Shown here piece by piece: positions 16,767-24,781 of a DNA stretch of 64,000 bases. The stretch's first letter is position 1, and each line of letters starts with the position of its first letter. Below the pieces are notes generated by a model. The model saw only the letters and a program-made list of their open reading frames with translations, did not search any database and was not told the origin of the DNA. The position numbers were made by a program, and so were the translations under genes. This DNA comes from Robiginitalea sediminis (GTDB taxonomy: Bacteria > Bacteroidota > Bacteroidia > Flavobacteriales > Flavobacteriaceae), in contig NZ_NGNR01000003.1 of the NCBI RefSeq assembly GCF_002198115.1, positions 491,546-555,545 on the forward strand. The letters are read 5' to 3'.

Positions 16767-18229
16767 GCGGCGGGAATGGAATCGCTGACGATTTTGGCGG
16801 ACAACAGGCAAAGCGGAATCCCGCCTCCCGGGTGGACCGACCCTCCTGTAAAGTATAATCCCCGGATTCGGTTACTGAAATTCGGGTGCCGCAGGAAAGC
16901 CGCAAAACGGTTGTTGCTGGCGGCCCCGTAGAGGGCCCCGCGGAAGGAACGGGTACGCTCGGATATCCCGGGGGGCGTAAGCACCTTTTCCACTTCAATG
17001 AGGGTCTCAAGGGGCTCCCCCAGAATGCGGCTCAGCTTTGCCAGGATGTTTTTACGGGCAGCATTTACCAGGATGTCCCAATCCTGTCCGTAGTCCCCAG
17101 GGGCGTTGATCATGACAAACCAGTTTTCGCATCCGGCAGGAGCATCGGCTGGCCGCTCCTTACTGGTGATGTTGATGTAGACCGTGGGGTCCGCAGACAG
17201 CCCCCTGGCTTCGAAGATTTGCCTGAATTCCTCCGGGTAGTCTTCACTGAAGAAAATGTTGTGCAGGTCCAGCTGCGGAAATACCTTTCGTATGCCCCAG
17301 TAAAAGATCAGTGCAGAGCTGGATCGCTCTTGGGAGAGGGTGCGTTCCGGAGCTGGGTGGTCCGGCAGGAGGTTGCGGTAGGTAGGATAGATGTCCATAT
17401 TGGATACCACCAGGTCTGCCGGTATTTCAACCCCGCCTGCCCGAATCCCGCAGGCGCGTTTTCCTTTGGTCAGGATTTGGTTTACCGGGGTGTTGAAATG
17501 GAAGGTGACCCCCTGCTCGCAGGCCAGCTGGTATAGGCTGTCAGGAATCTGGTGCATCCCCTCCCGGGGGAAGTAAGTGCCCAGGCCCATCTCCAGGTGG
17601 GGAATCATAGACATGATGCCAGGAGCCTGATAGGGGTTGGAGCCATTGTAGGTGGCATAGCGGTTGAAAAGCTGTACGAGTTTTGGGCTTTGGAAGTAGG
17701 CGCGGTTAACCCCATCGAGGGTGTTAAAAATACCGAGCCCTCCGATACCCGCCAATGCCTTGAGGGTACTGCCTTTCAGGTAGGTCTTGGGTTTATGCAG
17801 GGATTGTTCCAGGAAAACAGAGCGGGTCAGTTCGAATTTCCTCCGGTTTTTTTCCAGGTAAGCGGCAATGCGGTCCTCGTCATCCCCGAAAATACAAGCC
17901 GCCTCCCTGGCAAAGGAGGCCAGAGGGGCCGGTGCCTGAAACCGGGTACCGTCTTCCCAGAAGTAGTGGCAGAGCGTGTCCTTGCGGATATAGGGAAAAT
18001 GGTCTTTCGGACTTTTACCGCAAAGCTCGAAAAGCTCTTCCACCAACCCCGGCATGGTAAAGAGGGAAGGCCCCAGGTCGAACCGGTACCCCTGGTATTG
18101 TTCGGAGTGCATTTTGCCGCCGGGGTAGGGGTTGGCTTCAAAGACATCCACCTGATATCCCTTACGACGCAGCCGAATAGCCGATGCCAGGCCAGCAATG
18201 CCGGAACCTACCACACATGCCTTAGCCAT
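16763..18229 (-). CDS. crtD: Carotenoid 3',4'-desaturase, CrtD-like (CrtI family)
   Basis: FAD-dependent flavoprotein of 488 residues with an N-terminal dinucleotide fold (VVGSGIAGLASAIRLRRKG) and C-terminal family motif (GLYFTGGSVHPGGGIPLCLLSAKI). Two CrtI-family genes lie in this operon; the one paired with cruF is assigned as CrtD, which puts the 3',4' double bond next to the hydrated end group, because it is translationally coupled to cruF and the other pairs with crtB. The paralogue assignment is by context and could be reversed, though that is unlikely. It follows crtZ by six bases. Confidence 0.85.
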   Translation of the reverse strand: MAKACVVGSGIAGLASAIRLRRKGYQVDVFEANPYPGGKMHSEQYQGYRFDLGPSLFTMPGLVEELFELCGKSPKDHFPYIRKDTLCHYFWEDGTRFQAPAPLASFAREAACIFGDDEDRIAAYLEKNRRKFELTRSVFLEQSLHKPKTYLKGSTLKALAGIGGLGIFNTLDGVNRAYFQSPKLVQLFNRYATYNGSNPYQAPGIMSMIPHLEMGLGTYFPREGMHQIPDSLYQLACEQGVTFHFNTPVNQILTKGKRACGIRAGGVEIPADLVVSNMDIYPTYRNLLPDHPAPERTLSQERSSSALIFYWGIRKVFPQLDLHNIFFSEDYPEEFRQIFEARGLSADPTVYINITSKERPADAPAGCENWFVMINAPGDYGQDWDILVNAARKNILAKLSRILGEPLETLIEVEKVLTPPGISERTRSFRGALYGAASNNRFAAFLRHPNFSNRIRGLYFTGGSVHPGGGIPLCLLSAKIVSDSIPAA

Positions 18230-18235
18230 AGGCTG

Positions 18236-18691
18236 TTATTTCTTGAAATATTTGAAGGGTACGAATAGCATTCCAAAGCATTCCCCATCCTCTTTGCCGA
18301 GGTGCTTGTGGTGGATTTTGTGGGCACGGCGGATGCCCCGGGCATACCAATTGTTGGCATTGCGGAACAGCTTGAATCGCTGGTGTATAAAAATGTCGTG
18401 TACCAGGAAATACGCTATCCCATAAGCCAGGATGCCCAAACCTATGGGCCATCCCTGCCAGAAGGAGGTGTTGACTGCCGTGGCGATGAAACTCATGGAA
18501 ACCACGGCATAGAAAATAAAGAAGGCATCGTTGCGCTCAAACCAGGAATCGTGGTCCTTGCGGTGGTGGTCTTTATGCAGGACCCACAGGAAACCGTGCA
18601 TGATGAACTTGTGGGTAAACCATGCCATAAACTCCATAAAGCAAAAGGTTGCCAGGAAGATTCCGATCCAGAACAGGGTATGCATACTCAT
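18236..18691 (-). CDS. crtZ: Beta-carotene 3-hydroxylase CrtZ
   Basis: Membrane di-iron hydroxylase that adds the 3-hydroxy group to the beta-ionone ring. The 151-residue protein has four hydrophobic segments and the histidine clusters of the fatty-acid-hydroxylase superfamily: HKFIMHG, HKDHHRKDH, HDIFIHQR and HKIHHKH. The ATG overlaps the crtB stop by four bases, so translation is coupled. Length is typical of the bacterial enzyme. Confidence 0.95.
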   Translation of the reverse strand: MSMHTLFWIGIFLATFCFMEFMAWFTHKFIMHGFLWVLHKDHHRKDHDSWFERNDAFFIFYAVVSMSFIATAVNTSFWQGWPIGLGILAYGIAYFLVHDIFIHQRFKLFRNANNWYARGIRRAHKIHHKHLGKEDGECFGMLFVPFKYFKK

Positions 18692-19527
18692 ACTAAATTT
18701 AAACGATATTTTACATAGGAACGCGCCAGCAGCCCCACTTTCTGATAATTGGGAACCCGGATCCGCGTGTGGCGGATTTCCATGGATGGGGTGCGCTGGA
18801 GCTTCTTCAGAAGTTTGTGGTAGTAGCGGTAGGCCATGTAAACCCCAAACTTGGATTCGGCCGGGAGTTTAAGGATGCCGGCATAGCCTTTGGCAAAATC
18901 TGCCTCGATTTCCGCTACAATCCGATCCTTGGAGGCTTCGTCCAGTTCCAGCAGGTTGGTGTTGGGGAAATAGGTGCGTTCCAGCCCGTCGAAATCCGCT
19001 CTCAGGTCGCGGAGGAAGTTGACCTTCTGGAAGGCCGAGCCCAGCGCCATGGCGGAATCCTTGAGTTCCTCATAGCGGACCTGGTCCCCCTTTACAAAGA
19101 CACACAGGCACATCAGGCCCACAACGTCGGCAGACCCGTAGATGTATTCCTTATACTCCTCCTCGGACCGGTAGACCTTTTTGTGCAGGTCCATCCGCAT
19201 ACTCTTCATAAAGGCATCCACCAGGTGCCTGTGGATGCTATAGCGGTGGTAGGTGGCCTGGAAGGCATTCAGGATGGGGTTCAGGCTAATCTCAGATTTC
19301 AGGGCGTGTTCCAGGTCGTCTTCGAACCGCTCCAGTAAGTCAGCCTTATCGAATTCGTGAAAGGAGTCCACGATTTCGTCTGCGAAACGCACAAAGCCGT
19401 AAATGTTGTAAATGTCCTGGCGGATACTGGGAGCCAGCATGCGGGTGGCAAGGGAAAACGATGTGCTGTACCGCCGGGTTACGACCTGGCTGCAGCGTTG
19501 GGAGACGGTATCGAAGAGAGCTTTCAT
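18688..19527 (-). CDS. crtB: Phytoene synthase
   Basis: Joins two geranylgeranyl diphosphates head to head to make phytoene, the first committed carotenoid step. The 279-residue protein has two aspartate-rich motifs of the squalene/phytoene synthase family: FADEIVDSF near residue 50 and FLRDLRADFDGL near residue 171. Length is normal. It overlaps crtI by four bases upstream and crtZ by four bases downstream. Confidence 0.95.
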   Translation of the reverse strand: MKALFDTVSQRCSQVVTRRYSTSFSLATRMLAPSIRQDIYNIYGFVRFADEIVDSFHEFDKADLLERFEDDLEHALKSEISLNPILNAFQATYHRYSIHRHLVDAFMKSMRMDLHKKVYRSEEEYKEYIYGSADVVGLMCLCVFVKGDQVRYEELKDSAMALGSAFQKVNFLRDLRADFDGLERTYFPNTNLLELDEASKDRIVAEIEADFAKGYAGILKLPAESKFGVYMAYRYYHKLLKKLQRTPSMEIRHTRIRVPNYQKVGLLARSYVKYRLNLV

Positions 19528-20999
19528 ACGGTGCTGGGTTGCGGGGTTTGCTTCACGATGAGTTCGGAGACCAGTTTCCCGGAGATCAGGGAGGGGGGTA
19601 CCCCCGGGCCGGGAACTGTGAGCTGGCCCGTAAAATAGAGGTCCTGCACTTTTTTGCTCTGCAGGCCGGGCCTCAGAAATGCGGTTTGCCTCAGGGTATT
19701 GGCCATTCCATAGGCATTCCCCTTATAAGAATTATAGCGCTCCATAAAATCGGAGACACAAAAACTTTCCTTGAACAGGATGCTCGAGCGCACCTTTTCT
19801 CCCGTGCGGGCCTCAAAGCGGTCCATGATGCGCTGGAAATAGGTTTCCCGCAGCTCCGGGCTGTCCTCCAGGCCCGGGGCCAGGGGAATCAGGAAAAATC
19901 CGGCTTCCTTGCCTTCAGGGGCCATCAACGGATCGGTTACCGAGGGGAAGTTGGCATAAAACAGAGGGGCCTCGGGCCACTTGGGAGTATCGTAGATTTC
20001 CCGTGCGTGTTGCCCGAAATCGGTATCGAAAAACAGGTTGTGGTGTTTTACACCGCCTATTTTCTGGTCGAATCCCACATAGAATAAGAGGGAGGAGGGA
20101 GCAAACGTGCGTTTATCCCAATACGATTCGGAATACTGTCGGTATTCTGGTGGCAAAAGGGTCTCCGTGTGGTGGTAATCCGCCCCACTCAGGACGACAT
20201 CTGCCTCGAAGAATCCCTGATGCGTATAAACCCCGGTCGCGCGCCCATCGGCTACGGCAATCTGCTGTACGGGGGTATTCATTTCAAACCGGACGCCGAG
20301 GGATTTGGCCAGGGAGACCATGGCCTCCACAATCCGGTACATCCCCCCGCGGGGGTGCCAGGTGCCCAGGGCAAAATCCGCATGGTTCATAAAACTGTAA
20401 AACGACGGGGTGTCCGACGGCTTGGCCCCCAGGAAGAGGACCGGAAACTCGAGGATAGAAACCAGTTTCGGGTTTTTAAAATCCCGTCGCACATCCCGGC
20501 TGATGGTGCTGAAAAAGCGGCCTACCCGCTGGACGGTATCGAGGCTAACCAGTTCCAGGGGCGATTGCCCTGGTTTGTAGACCATCTTGTTGATGGCGAT
20601 ATCGTAATGGTCGGCAGCCCGTTCCATGAACCGCTTCAGCGGCTGGGAACTCCCGGGTTCTATGCGTTCGAACTCGGCCTGGATCTTCTCCATGCTATCC
20701 CCGATGGTCACCACCTCGTCTTCGAAGATGATCTGGTAACCGGGGTCCAGGCGGTCCAGGGTATAATAGTCTGACACCTGTTTGCCGAAATCCTCAAAAA
20801 AGCGTTGAAAAATATCGGGCATCCAGTACCAGCTGGGTCCCATATCGAAGGTAAACCCATCGCGTACCAGTTGGGAGGCCCTGCCCCCAGGCTGTTCGTT
20901 TTTCTCCAGGACAGTAACCTGGTGGCCTTCCCGGGCCAGGTAACAGGCCGCTGAAAGGCCGGAAAACCCGGATCCGATAATCGCAACGCGCTTCTCCAT
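19524..20999 (-). CDS. crtI: Phytoene desaturase CrtI
   Basis: Bacterial-type FAD desaturase that takes phytoene to lycopene. The 491-residue protein opens with the FAD-binding motif IIGSGFSGLSAACYLAREG and closes with LYFTGQLTVPGPGVPPSLISGKLVSELI, the family tail signature. It is coupled to crtB by a four-base overlap, the usual crtI-crtB pairing, and starts 17 bases after the CarH-like regulator, which makes it the first biosynthetic gene of the operon. Confidence 0.95.
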   Translation of the reverse strand: MEKRVAIIGSGFSGLSAACYLAREGHQVTVLEKNEQPGGRASQLVRDGFTFDMGPSWYWMPDIFQRFFEDFGKQVSDYYTLDRLDPGYQIIFEDEVVTIGDSMEKIQAEFERIEPGSSQPLKRFMERAADHYDIAINKMVYKPGQSPLELVSLDTVQRVGRFFSTISRDVRRDFKNPKLVSILEFPVLFLGAKPSDTPSFYSFMNHADFALGTWHPRGGMYRIVEAMVSLAKSLGVRFEMNTPVQQIAVADGRATGVYTHQGFFEADVVLSGADYHHTETLLPPEYRQYSESYWDKRTFAPSSLLFYVGFDQKIGGVKHHNLFFDTDFGQHAREIYDTPKWPEAPLFYANFPSVTDPLMAPEGKEAGFFLIPLAPGLEDSPELRETYFQRIMDRFEARTGEKVRSSILFKESFCVSDFMERYNSYKGNAYGMANTLRQTAFLRPGLQSKKVQDLYFTGQLTVPGPGVPPSLISGKLVSELIVKQTPQPSTV

Positions 21000-21016
21000 G
21001 GGACTTAAATTAAGGC

Positions 21017-21916
21017 TTAAACTTCATCCAGCAAGTGCTCGATGGAATTAAATGCTCGGAAATGCTCAGGCAGGTCCTTTTCCAGTAACTGTTCGGCTTG
21101 TCTGCCGAGAATCCACAGGTGGGCCGGGGAATCGGTCATCAGGTGCTCCCGGAAGTCGTCCAGGTAACTTTGCAGGCCGTCGGCTGTTGGGGAAACCGTA
21201 AAATAAGATATAAAATACGGCTCGTCGTAGTAATTCTTCAGGTCCGGCAGATTCTCCAGAGGGATGGTCTGCCCCAGGTAAATGGTCCGGTACCCGCGCA
21301 GGACCAGCTCGTAATTGACAAAGAGCAGGCCAATCTCGTGGATTTCATTCTCGGGGAGGTAGAGTACAAAGACCTTGTCTGTTTTGGTGGGCTCAATAGT
21401 CTGAAGCTTCTCCGTACAGGTGTAGATTTTTTGTTTAATCAGGTGGGTAATGAAATGCTCGTGTGCAGGACCGATCGTATCGGTTTGCCAGAGCAGGCCC
21501 AACTCATGCAGTAGCGGGATAAAGACATCCCAGAAAATCTCCCGGAAGGACCTTTCGGACAAAAGCCCGGCGAAGGTTTTCTGGAAGAGGCCCTGATCAA
21601 AATTGATCATGGCGAGCTTCAGGGCATTTATCGCATGGCTTTTCACCGTACTCTGAGCTACAATTTCCCTGACGTGAACCGGGATCTCGCCTTCCGGAAT
21701 TTCTGCAATCTTGGAAATCTTATACCCGTTGTTGTACAACAGGGTAATGTTTAACAGTTTCTGGAGGCTTTTGAGGCTGTAGGTCCGGATATTGGTGGCT
21801 GTACGCTCGGGTTCCAGCAGGTTGTATCGCTTTTCCCAAATCCGTATGGTATGGGCCTTGATACCGGTCAGGTTTTCAAGGTCTCGGATACCAAAGGATT
21901 TTTTAACACTGTTCAT
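21017..21916 (-). CDS. CarH/LitR-like MerR regulator with B12-binding domain
   Basis: A 299-residue regulator heading the carotenoid operon. Residues 8-75 form a MerR winged helix (FGIRDLENLTGIKAHTIRIWEKRY). Residues about 95-170 are the helical cobalamin-cap region with the full W-x9-E-H motif (Trp143, Glu153, His154) that in CarH senses light through adenosylcobalamin. Residues 180-299 are the Rossmann B12 domain, with Glu191-x-His193-x-x-Gly196 giving the lower axial histidine. All known cofactor-contact motifs are therefore present. By analogy, it should repress the operon in the dark and release DNA when light breaks the Co-C bond; that behaviour is inferred. Confidence 0.88.
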   Translation of the reverse strand: MNSVKKSFGIRDLENLTGIKAHTIRIWEKRYNLLEPERTATNIRTYSLKSLQKLLNITLLYNNGYKISKIAEIPEGEIPVHVREIVAQSTVKSHAINALKLAMINFDQGLFQKTFAGLLSERSFREIFWDVFIPLLHELGLLWQTDTIGPAHEHFITHLIKQKIYTCTEKLQTIEPTKTDKVFVLYLPENEIHEIGLLFVNYELVLRGYRTIYLGQTIPLENLPDLKNYYDEPYFISYFTVSPTADGLQSYLDDFREHLMTDSPAHLWILGRQAEQLLEKDLPEHFRAFNSIEHLLDEV

Positions 21917-21937
21917 TTTTTCAGCTCAAATATTAAA

Positions 21938-21954
21938 CAAAAGTATCAAAAATA
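21938..21954 (-). promoter_or_regulatory. Tandem -7-like boxes / direct repeat before the CarH-like gene
   Basis: Read on the - strand, TATTTTTG (21954-21947) and TACTTTTG (21945-21938) lie nine bases apart, both perfect TAnnTTTG matches and together a 9-bp direct repeat. The second box would place transcription start near 21932, some 15 bases before the ATG. A direct repeat overlapping the promoter is where a CarH-type autorepressor would be expected to bind. Confidence 0.5.
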
Positions 21955-22071
21955 TGGGAACACTACCTTTAGGAATCGTTAAAATTCTGTGGGAACTGCT
22001 TTAAAATCCGCAGGTCCCTTCATAAAGTGCTGCAAAACGCCGGCTTGATCCGCCGGTTGCGTGGGAATTTG

Positions 22072-23322
22072 CTAAAAACGCCGGTCCGGGTGGAAGGCGT
22101 CCAAAGCCATGGACGCAGGTTTCTCCGAAATGATTTCTGAGATAAGCTTCCCTGTAATAGGCCCCAGGCTCCAACCCATCATGGCATGTCCGGTGGCCAG
22201 GGTGAGGTTTTCCCATTTAGCAGGACGGCCGATGTAGGGCAACCCGTCCGGACTTACAGGCCTGAGCCCGCATTTAGCCGCGGCCAAATCCGGTTCGGTG
22301 ACCTTGAAATCCTCATAATACGTCTCAGCTGCCCTGGCGATAGCCCTCACCCGGTTCTCCCGGATTTGGTGATTAATTCCGGAGAGTTCCATGGTCCCGG
22401 CCAGACGGGTGAACCCTTCCATGGGGGTGACAGCCACCTTGGTTTCCATCAATACAGCCGGCAGGCGTACAGGTGTCTGGCCCTTAATATCTATGCGATA
22501 CCCCTTTCCGGCCTGCAGGGAAAGGCGAAGCCCGAGTCTTTTGGCGAGTAGCGGGCTCCAGGAGCCGGAAGCCAATACCACTTCGTCTGCGAAGACCTCG
22601 CCTTCGGGTGTCTGCACACTGCGGATATGTCCTCCCGCCGTCTTAAAGCCAGTGGCTTCGGTATTAACCCGGATCGCAACACCCTTTTCTTCCAGAGATT
22701 TGCGCAACAGGGGCATAAGCTGGGTAGGGGTTGTATGGGCGTCGCAATGGTAATGGAATGCCCCTTCAATCTCCGGGCGCAAACCCGGCTGAAGGGAGTC
22801 GAGGGCTGTCCGGGATAATTCCTCTGCTTCCAGGCCCAGGTCCCGGGCCCAGGCCATGACTTCTGATTCGGCGCGTCTGGCTGCATCTGTTCTGAAGATC
22901 ATCAGCAGGCCGTTTTTTTCCAGTTGGAACGGCCCCAGGTCTCCACTGGAATGCATTTCCTCGTACAGGGCCTTGCTCAGCAGGTTGATCTCGGCGATGA
23001 CCGGCAGGGCGCGGGCCACCTTCGAAGCCGTGGAGGAGCGGTGGAAGTACCAGGCCCAGCGTAAAAAATCGGCATTGAGCCTCGGTTTAAGGTAGAAAGG
23101 GCTGCTGCTGTTGAACATCCACTTCAGCCCCTTGGCCATGACTCCTGGGGCCGCCAGGGGAACGATATGGCTTGGGGTTAGGTACCCGGCATTCACGTAG
23201 GAGGCCCCGCCATCCATAGAGGAGCGGTCCAGAACGGTTACCTGGTGTCCTTCTTTTTTCAGGTAATAGGCCGAGCAGAGCCCCATGATGCCCCCTCCGA
23301 TTACAACTACATGTTTTGCCAT
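22072..23322 (-). CDS. FAD-dependent D-amino-acid dehydrogenase-like oxidase (DAO family)
   Basis: A 416-residue flavoprotein. From the ATG at 23322 it starts MAKHVVVIGGGIMGLCSAYYLKKEG, the FAD fold; an open frame runs 61 codons further upstream but has no family likeness and is probably untranslated. The tail GLPYIGRPAKWENLTLATGHAMMGWSLGP is typical of DadA and related glycine/D-amino-acid oxidases. Likely oxidises a D-amino acid or sarcosine-like substrate. It is monocistronic, between the crt operon and the tRNA-Leu spacer. Confidence 0.85.
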   Translation of the reverse strand: MAKHVVVIGGGIMGLCSAYYLKKEGHQVTVLDRSSMDGGASYVNAGYLTPSHIVPLAAPGVMAKGLKWMFNSSSPFYLKPRLNADFLRWAWYFHRSSTASKVARALPVIAEINLLSKALYEEMHSSGDLGPFQLEKNGLLMIFRTDAARRAESEVMAWARDLGLEAEELSRTALDSLQPGLRPEIEGAFHYHCDAHTTPTQLMPLLRKSLEEKGVAIRVNTEATGFKTAGGHIRSVQTPEGEVFADEVVLASGSWSPLLAKRLGLRLSLQAGKGYRIDIKGQTPVRLPAVLMETKVAVTPMEGFTRLAGTMELSGINHQIRENRVRAIARAAETYYEDFKVTEPDLAAAKCGLRPVSPDGLPYIGRPAKWENLTLATGHAMMGWSLGPITGKLISEIISEKPASMALDAFHPDRRF

Positions 23323-23536
23323 AGCCGTTGAATTGGTAGGGCTAATGTACGAATTGCCCGGTTTCATTGGCCGAAACAGTATGGAATTTGGAAGGGGGTA
23401 TTTGGGGGCGCATGGGATGTGGGGATTCAGAAAAAGAGGACGAATCACAAAGGGGAATGCCCCAAATCCCCGGATGCAAGGTACACGCCTTCCCCGCACC
23501 TCCATTGCAGCTCTTTTAAATTCTTAGGGGTTTGTT

Positions 23537-23607
23537 CCCGACACCTATCGGGTTGGCATGTTCATCTGGAGTACCTCCCCCGATAGCTATCGGGGTCGGT
23601 GCTCCAG
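23537..23607. repeat. Two copies of a CCCGATAGCTATCGGG-type palindromic repeat
   Basis: CCCCGATAGCTATCGGGG at 23578-23595 is a perfect 18-bp palindrome. It is nested inside a longer inverted repeat, CTGGAGTACC (23566-23575) with GGTGCTCCAG (23598-23607). A second, diverged copy, CCCGACACCTATCGGG, lies at 23537-23552 (14 of 16 positions identical). Such elements are likely dispersed intergenic repeats in this lineage. Confidence 0.7.
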
Positions 23608-23713
23608 AATGTGCTCCCGCATGAAAATGCAAACCCTGCACTGGCTCTGCCAGTGCGGTTTTGTTTTCCCGGTCCCCTTACAAAAGCTTGCTTTTGACGG
23701 GTCCCGGAAAAAC

Positions 23714-23745
23714 AAAACCCCGCTCTCATGCGAGAGCGGGGTTTT
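23714..23745 (-). terminator. Terminator of tRNA-Leu
   Basis: CCCCGCTCTC (23718-23727) and GAGAGCGGGG (23732-23741) form a 10-bp stem flanked by AAAA and TTTT. It lies nine bases past the 3' end of the tRNA on the - strand. Confidence 0.85.
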
Positions 23746-23754
23746 CGCTTTAAG

Positions 23755-23837
23755 TGACCACGACTGGAGTCGAACCAGCACGTCCTGAGGACACTACCCC
23801 CTCAAGGTAGCGCGTCTACCAATTCCGCCACGTGGCC
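23755..23837 (-). tRNA. tRNA-Leu (anticodon GAG)
   Basis: Read on the - strand, an 83-base tRNA: acceptor GGCCACG pairs with CGTGGTC (one G-U pair), the D arm is the leucine type GCGGAATTGGTAGACGCGC, the anticodon stem CTACC/GGTAG encloses TTGAGGG with anticodon GAG, a variable arm follows (TGTCCTCAGGACG), and the T arm is CTGG-TTCGACT-CCAG. CCA is not encoded. It reads CUC/CUU codons. Confidence 0.95.
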
Positions 23838-23930
23838 CTGAAATTAGCGGCACAAATATAACCCCCTTTTTGTATCCCGCCCAAACCTTTTCCAAGGTTT
23901 TCTGAAAATTCCGTCCAACGGGCATGGAGG

Positions 23931-23944
23931 CTGATCTAAATCAG
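23931..23944 (+). promoter_or_regulatory. Crp/Fnr-type site F, before the TauE-DnaJ-CbpM genes
   Basis: CTGATCTAAATCAG is a perfect 14-bp dyad with FNR-like half-sites TGAT-N4-ATCA. A -7 element TACCTTCG lies at 23967-23974; centre-to-centre distance is exactly 33 bp. The predicted start site is near 23980, just before the ATG at 23993. Confidence 0.65.
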
Positions 23945-23992
23945 GGAATTGGGCCTTTTAAAGATGTACCTTCGGGAAAAGCACATACGCTG

Positions 23993-24754
23993 ATGCTCAC
24001 TCGGTATCTGCCATGGTTTATTTTGTTGGCGTTGCTGGCTGAAATTCTGGGGACGGTCGGGGGCTTCGGGTCTTCCGTCTACTTCGTGCCCATGGCCAAT
24101 TTCTTCATGGATTTCCAGTCCGTGCTGGGGATTACGGCCTTGTACCACCTGGCGAGCAACCTCAGTAAGATCGGGTTTTTCCGTAAAGGGATCGATAAAT
24201 CGCTGATCCTGTACATGGGAATCCCGGCTGTGGTGCTGGTTTCGGCCGGGGCATGGATGAGTCGCTGGATTGACCCGGAGTCGCTGAGTATGGTCCTGGG
24301 GGTCTTCCTGCTGGTGTTCTCCCTGGTATTTCTAATCCGGCGTGACCTTAAGGTGAAGCCCGATGGGAAGAATGCCCTGATAGGGGGAGCCCTTTCGGGG
24401 TTCCTGGCTGGTATTTTGGGAACCGGAGGGGCGGTACGCGGTGCGGTGATGACTACCTATAACCTGTCCAAGGAGCGATTCATCGCTACTTCGGCAGTCA
24501 TCGATCTGGCTGTTGATGTCAGCCGGACCCTGGTTTATGCCAACAACGGGTATATCCACAAACACGATCTGTACCTGGTGCCCTTTCTGATTGTGGTAAG
24601 CGTTGTGGGCACGTATATCGGGAAAAAAATACTGCAGCGGATTACCCAACAGCAGTTCAGGAAGTTTGTGTTGTTCCTGCTACTGCTCATAGGCCTGGTC
24701 ACCCTGGTTTACCATGTACCGGGCGTCTTGGGTTGGATTCGGGTAGCAGATTGA
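23993..24754 (+). CDS. TauE/SafE-family membrane permease
   Basis: A 253-residue inner-membrane protein with about eight hydrophobic segments of the TauE/SafE family, whose members export sulfite or organosulfonates and related anions. Family-like glycine-rich helices are seen in ILGTVGGFGSSVYFVP and GGALSGFLAGILGTGGAVRG. The ATG at 23993 (MLTRYLPWFILL) is chosen because the upstream 23 codons are polar and lie over the predicted promoter. It is 27 bases before the dnaJ-like gene. Substrate unknown; linkage to chaperone genes is unusual. Confidence 0.85.
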   Translation: MLTRYLPWFILLALLAEILGTVGGFGSSVYFVPMANFFMDFQSVLGITALYHLASNLSKIGFFRKGIDKSLILYMGIPAVVLVSAGAWMSRWIDPESLSMVLGVFLLVFSLVFLIRRDLKVKPDGKNALIGGALSGFLAGILGTGGAVRGAVMTTYNLSKERFIATSAVIDLAVDVSRTLVYANNGYIHKHDLYLVPFLIVVSVVGTYIGKKILQRITQQQFRKFVLFLLLLIGLVTLVYHVPGVLGWIRVAD

Positions 24755-24781
24755 GAATCGGTGCATTTATATGTTTTTGTG

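Larger units (their letters stand above)
23323..23754. other. Repeat-rich non-coding spacer between the dadA-like gene and tRNA-Leu
   Basis: About 430 bases with no supportable protein gene, although both strands stay open for 60-76 codons because of hairpin symmetry. From 23537 on it is packed with inverted repeats: two copies of a CCCGATAGCTATCGGG-like palindrome, a GCACTGGC/GCCAGTGC hairpin at 23638-23656, a CAAAAGC-TT-GCTTTTG hairpin at 23681-23696, and the tRNA terminator. Confidence 0.7.

Noticed and set aside
22072-23505. Longer start for the D-amino-acid dehydrogenase-like gene
   Set aside because: The extra 61 residues are not conserved-looking, and the FAD motif starts directly after the ATG at 23322.
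23558-23788. Small protein genes on both strands overlapping the tRNA-Leu region
   Set aside because: Frames arise from symmetric hairpins and run into the tRNA; no start context or family.
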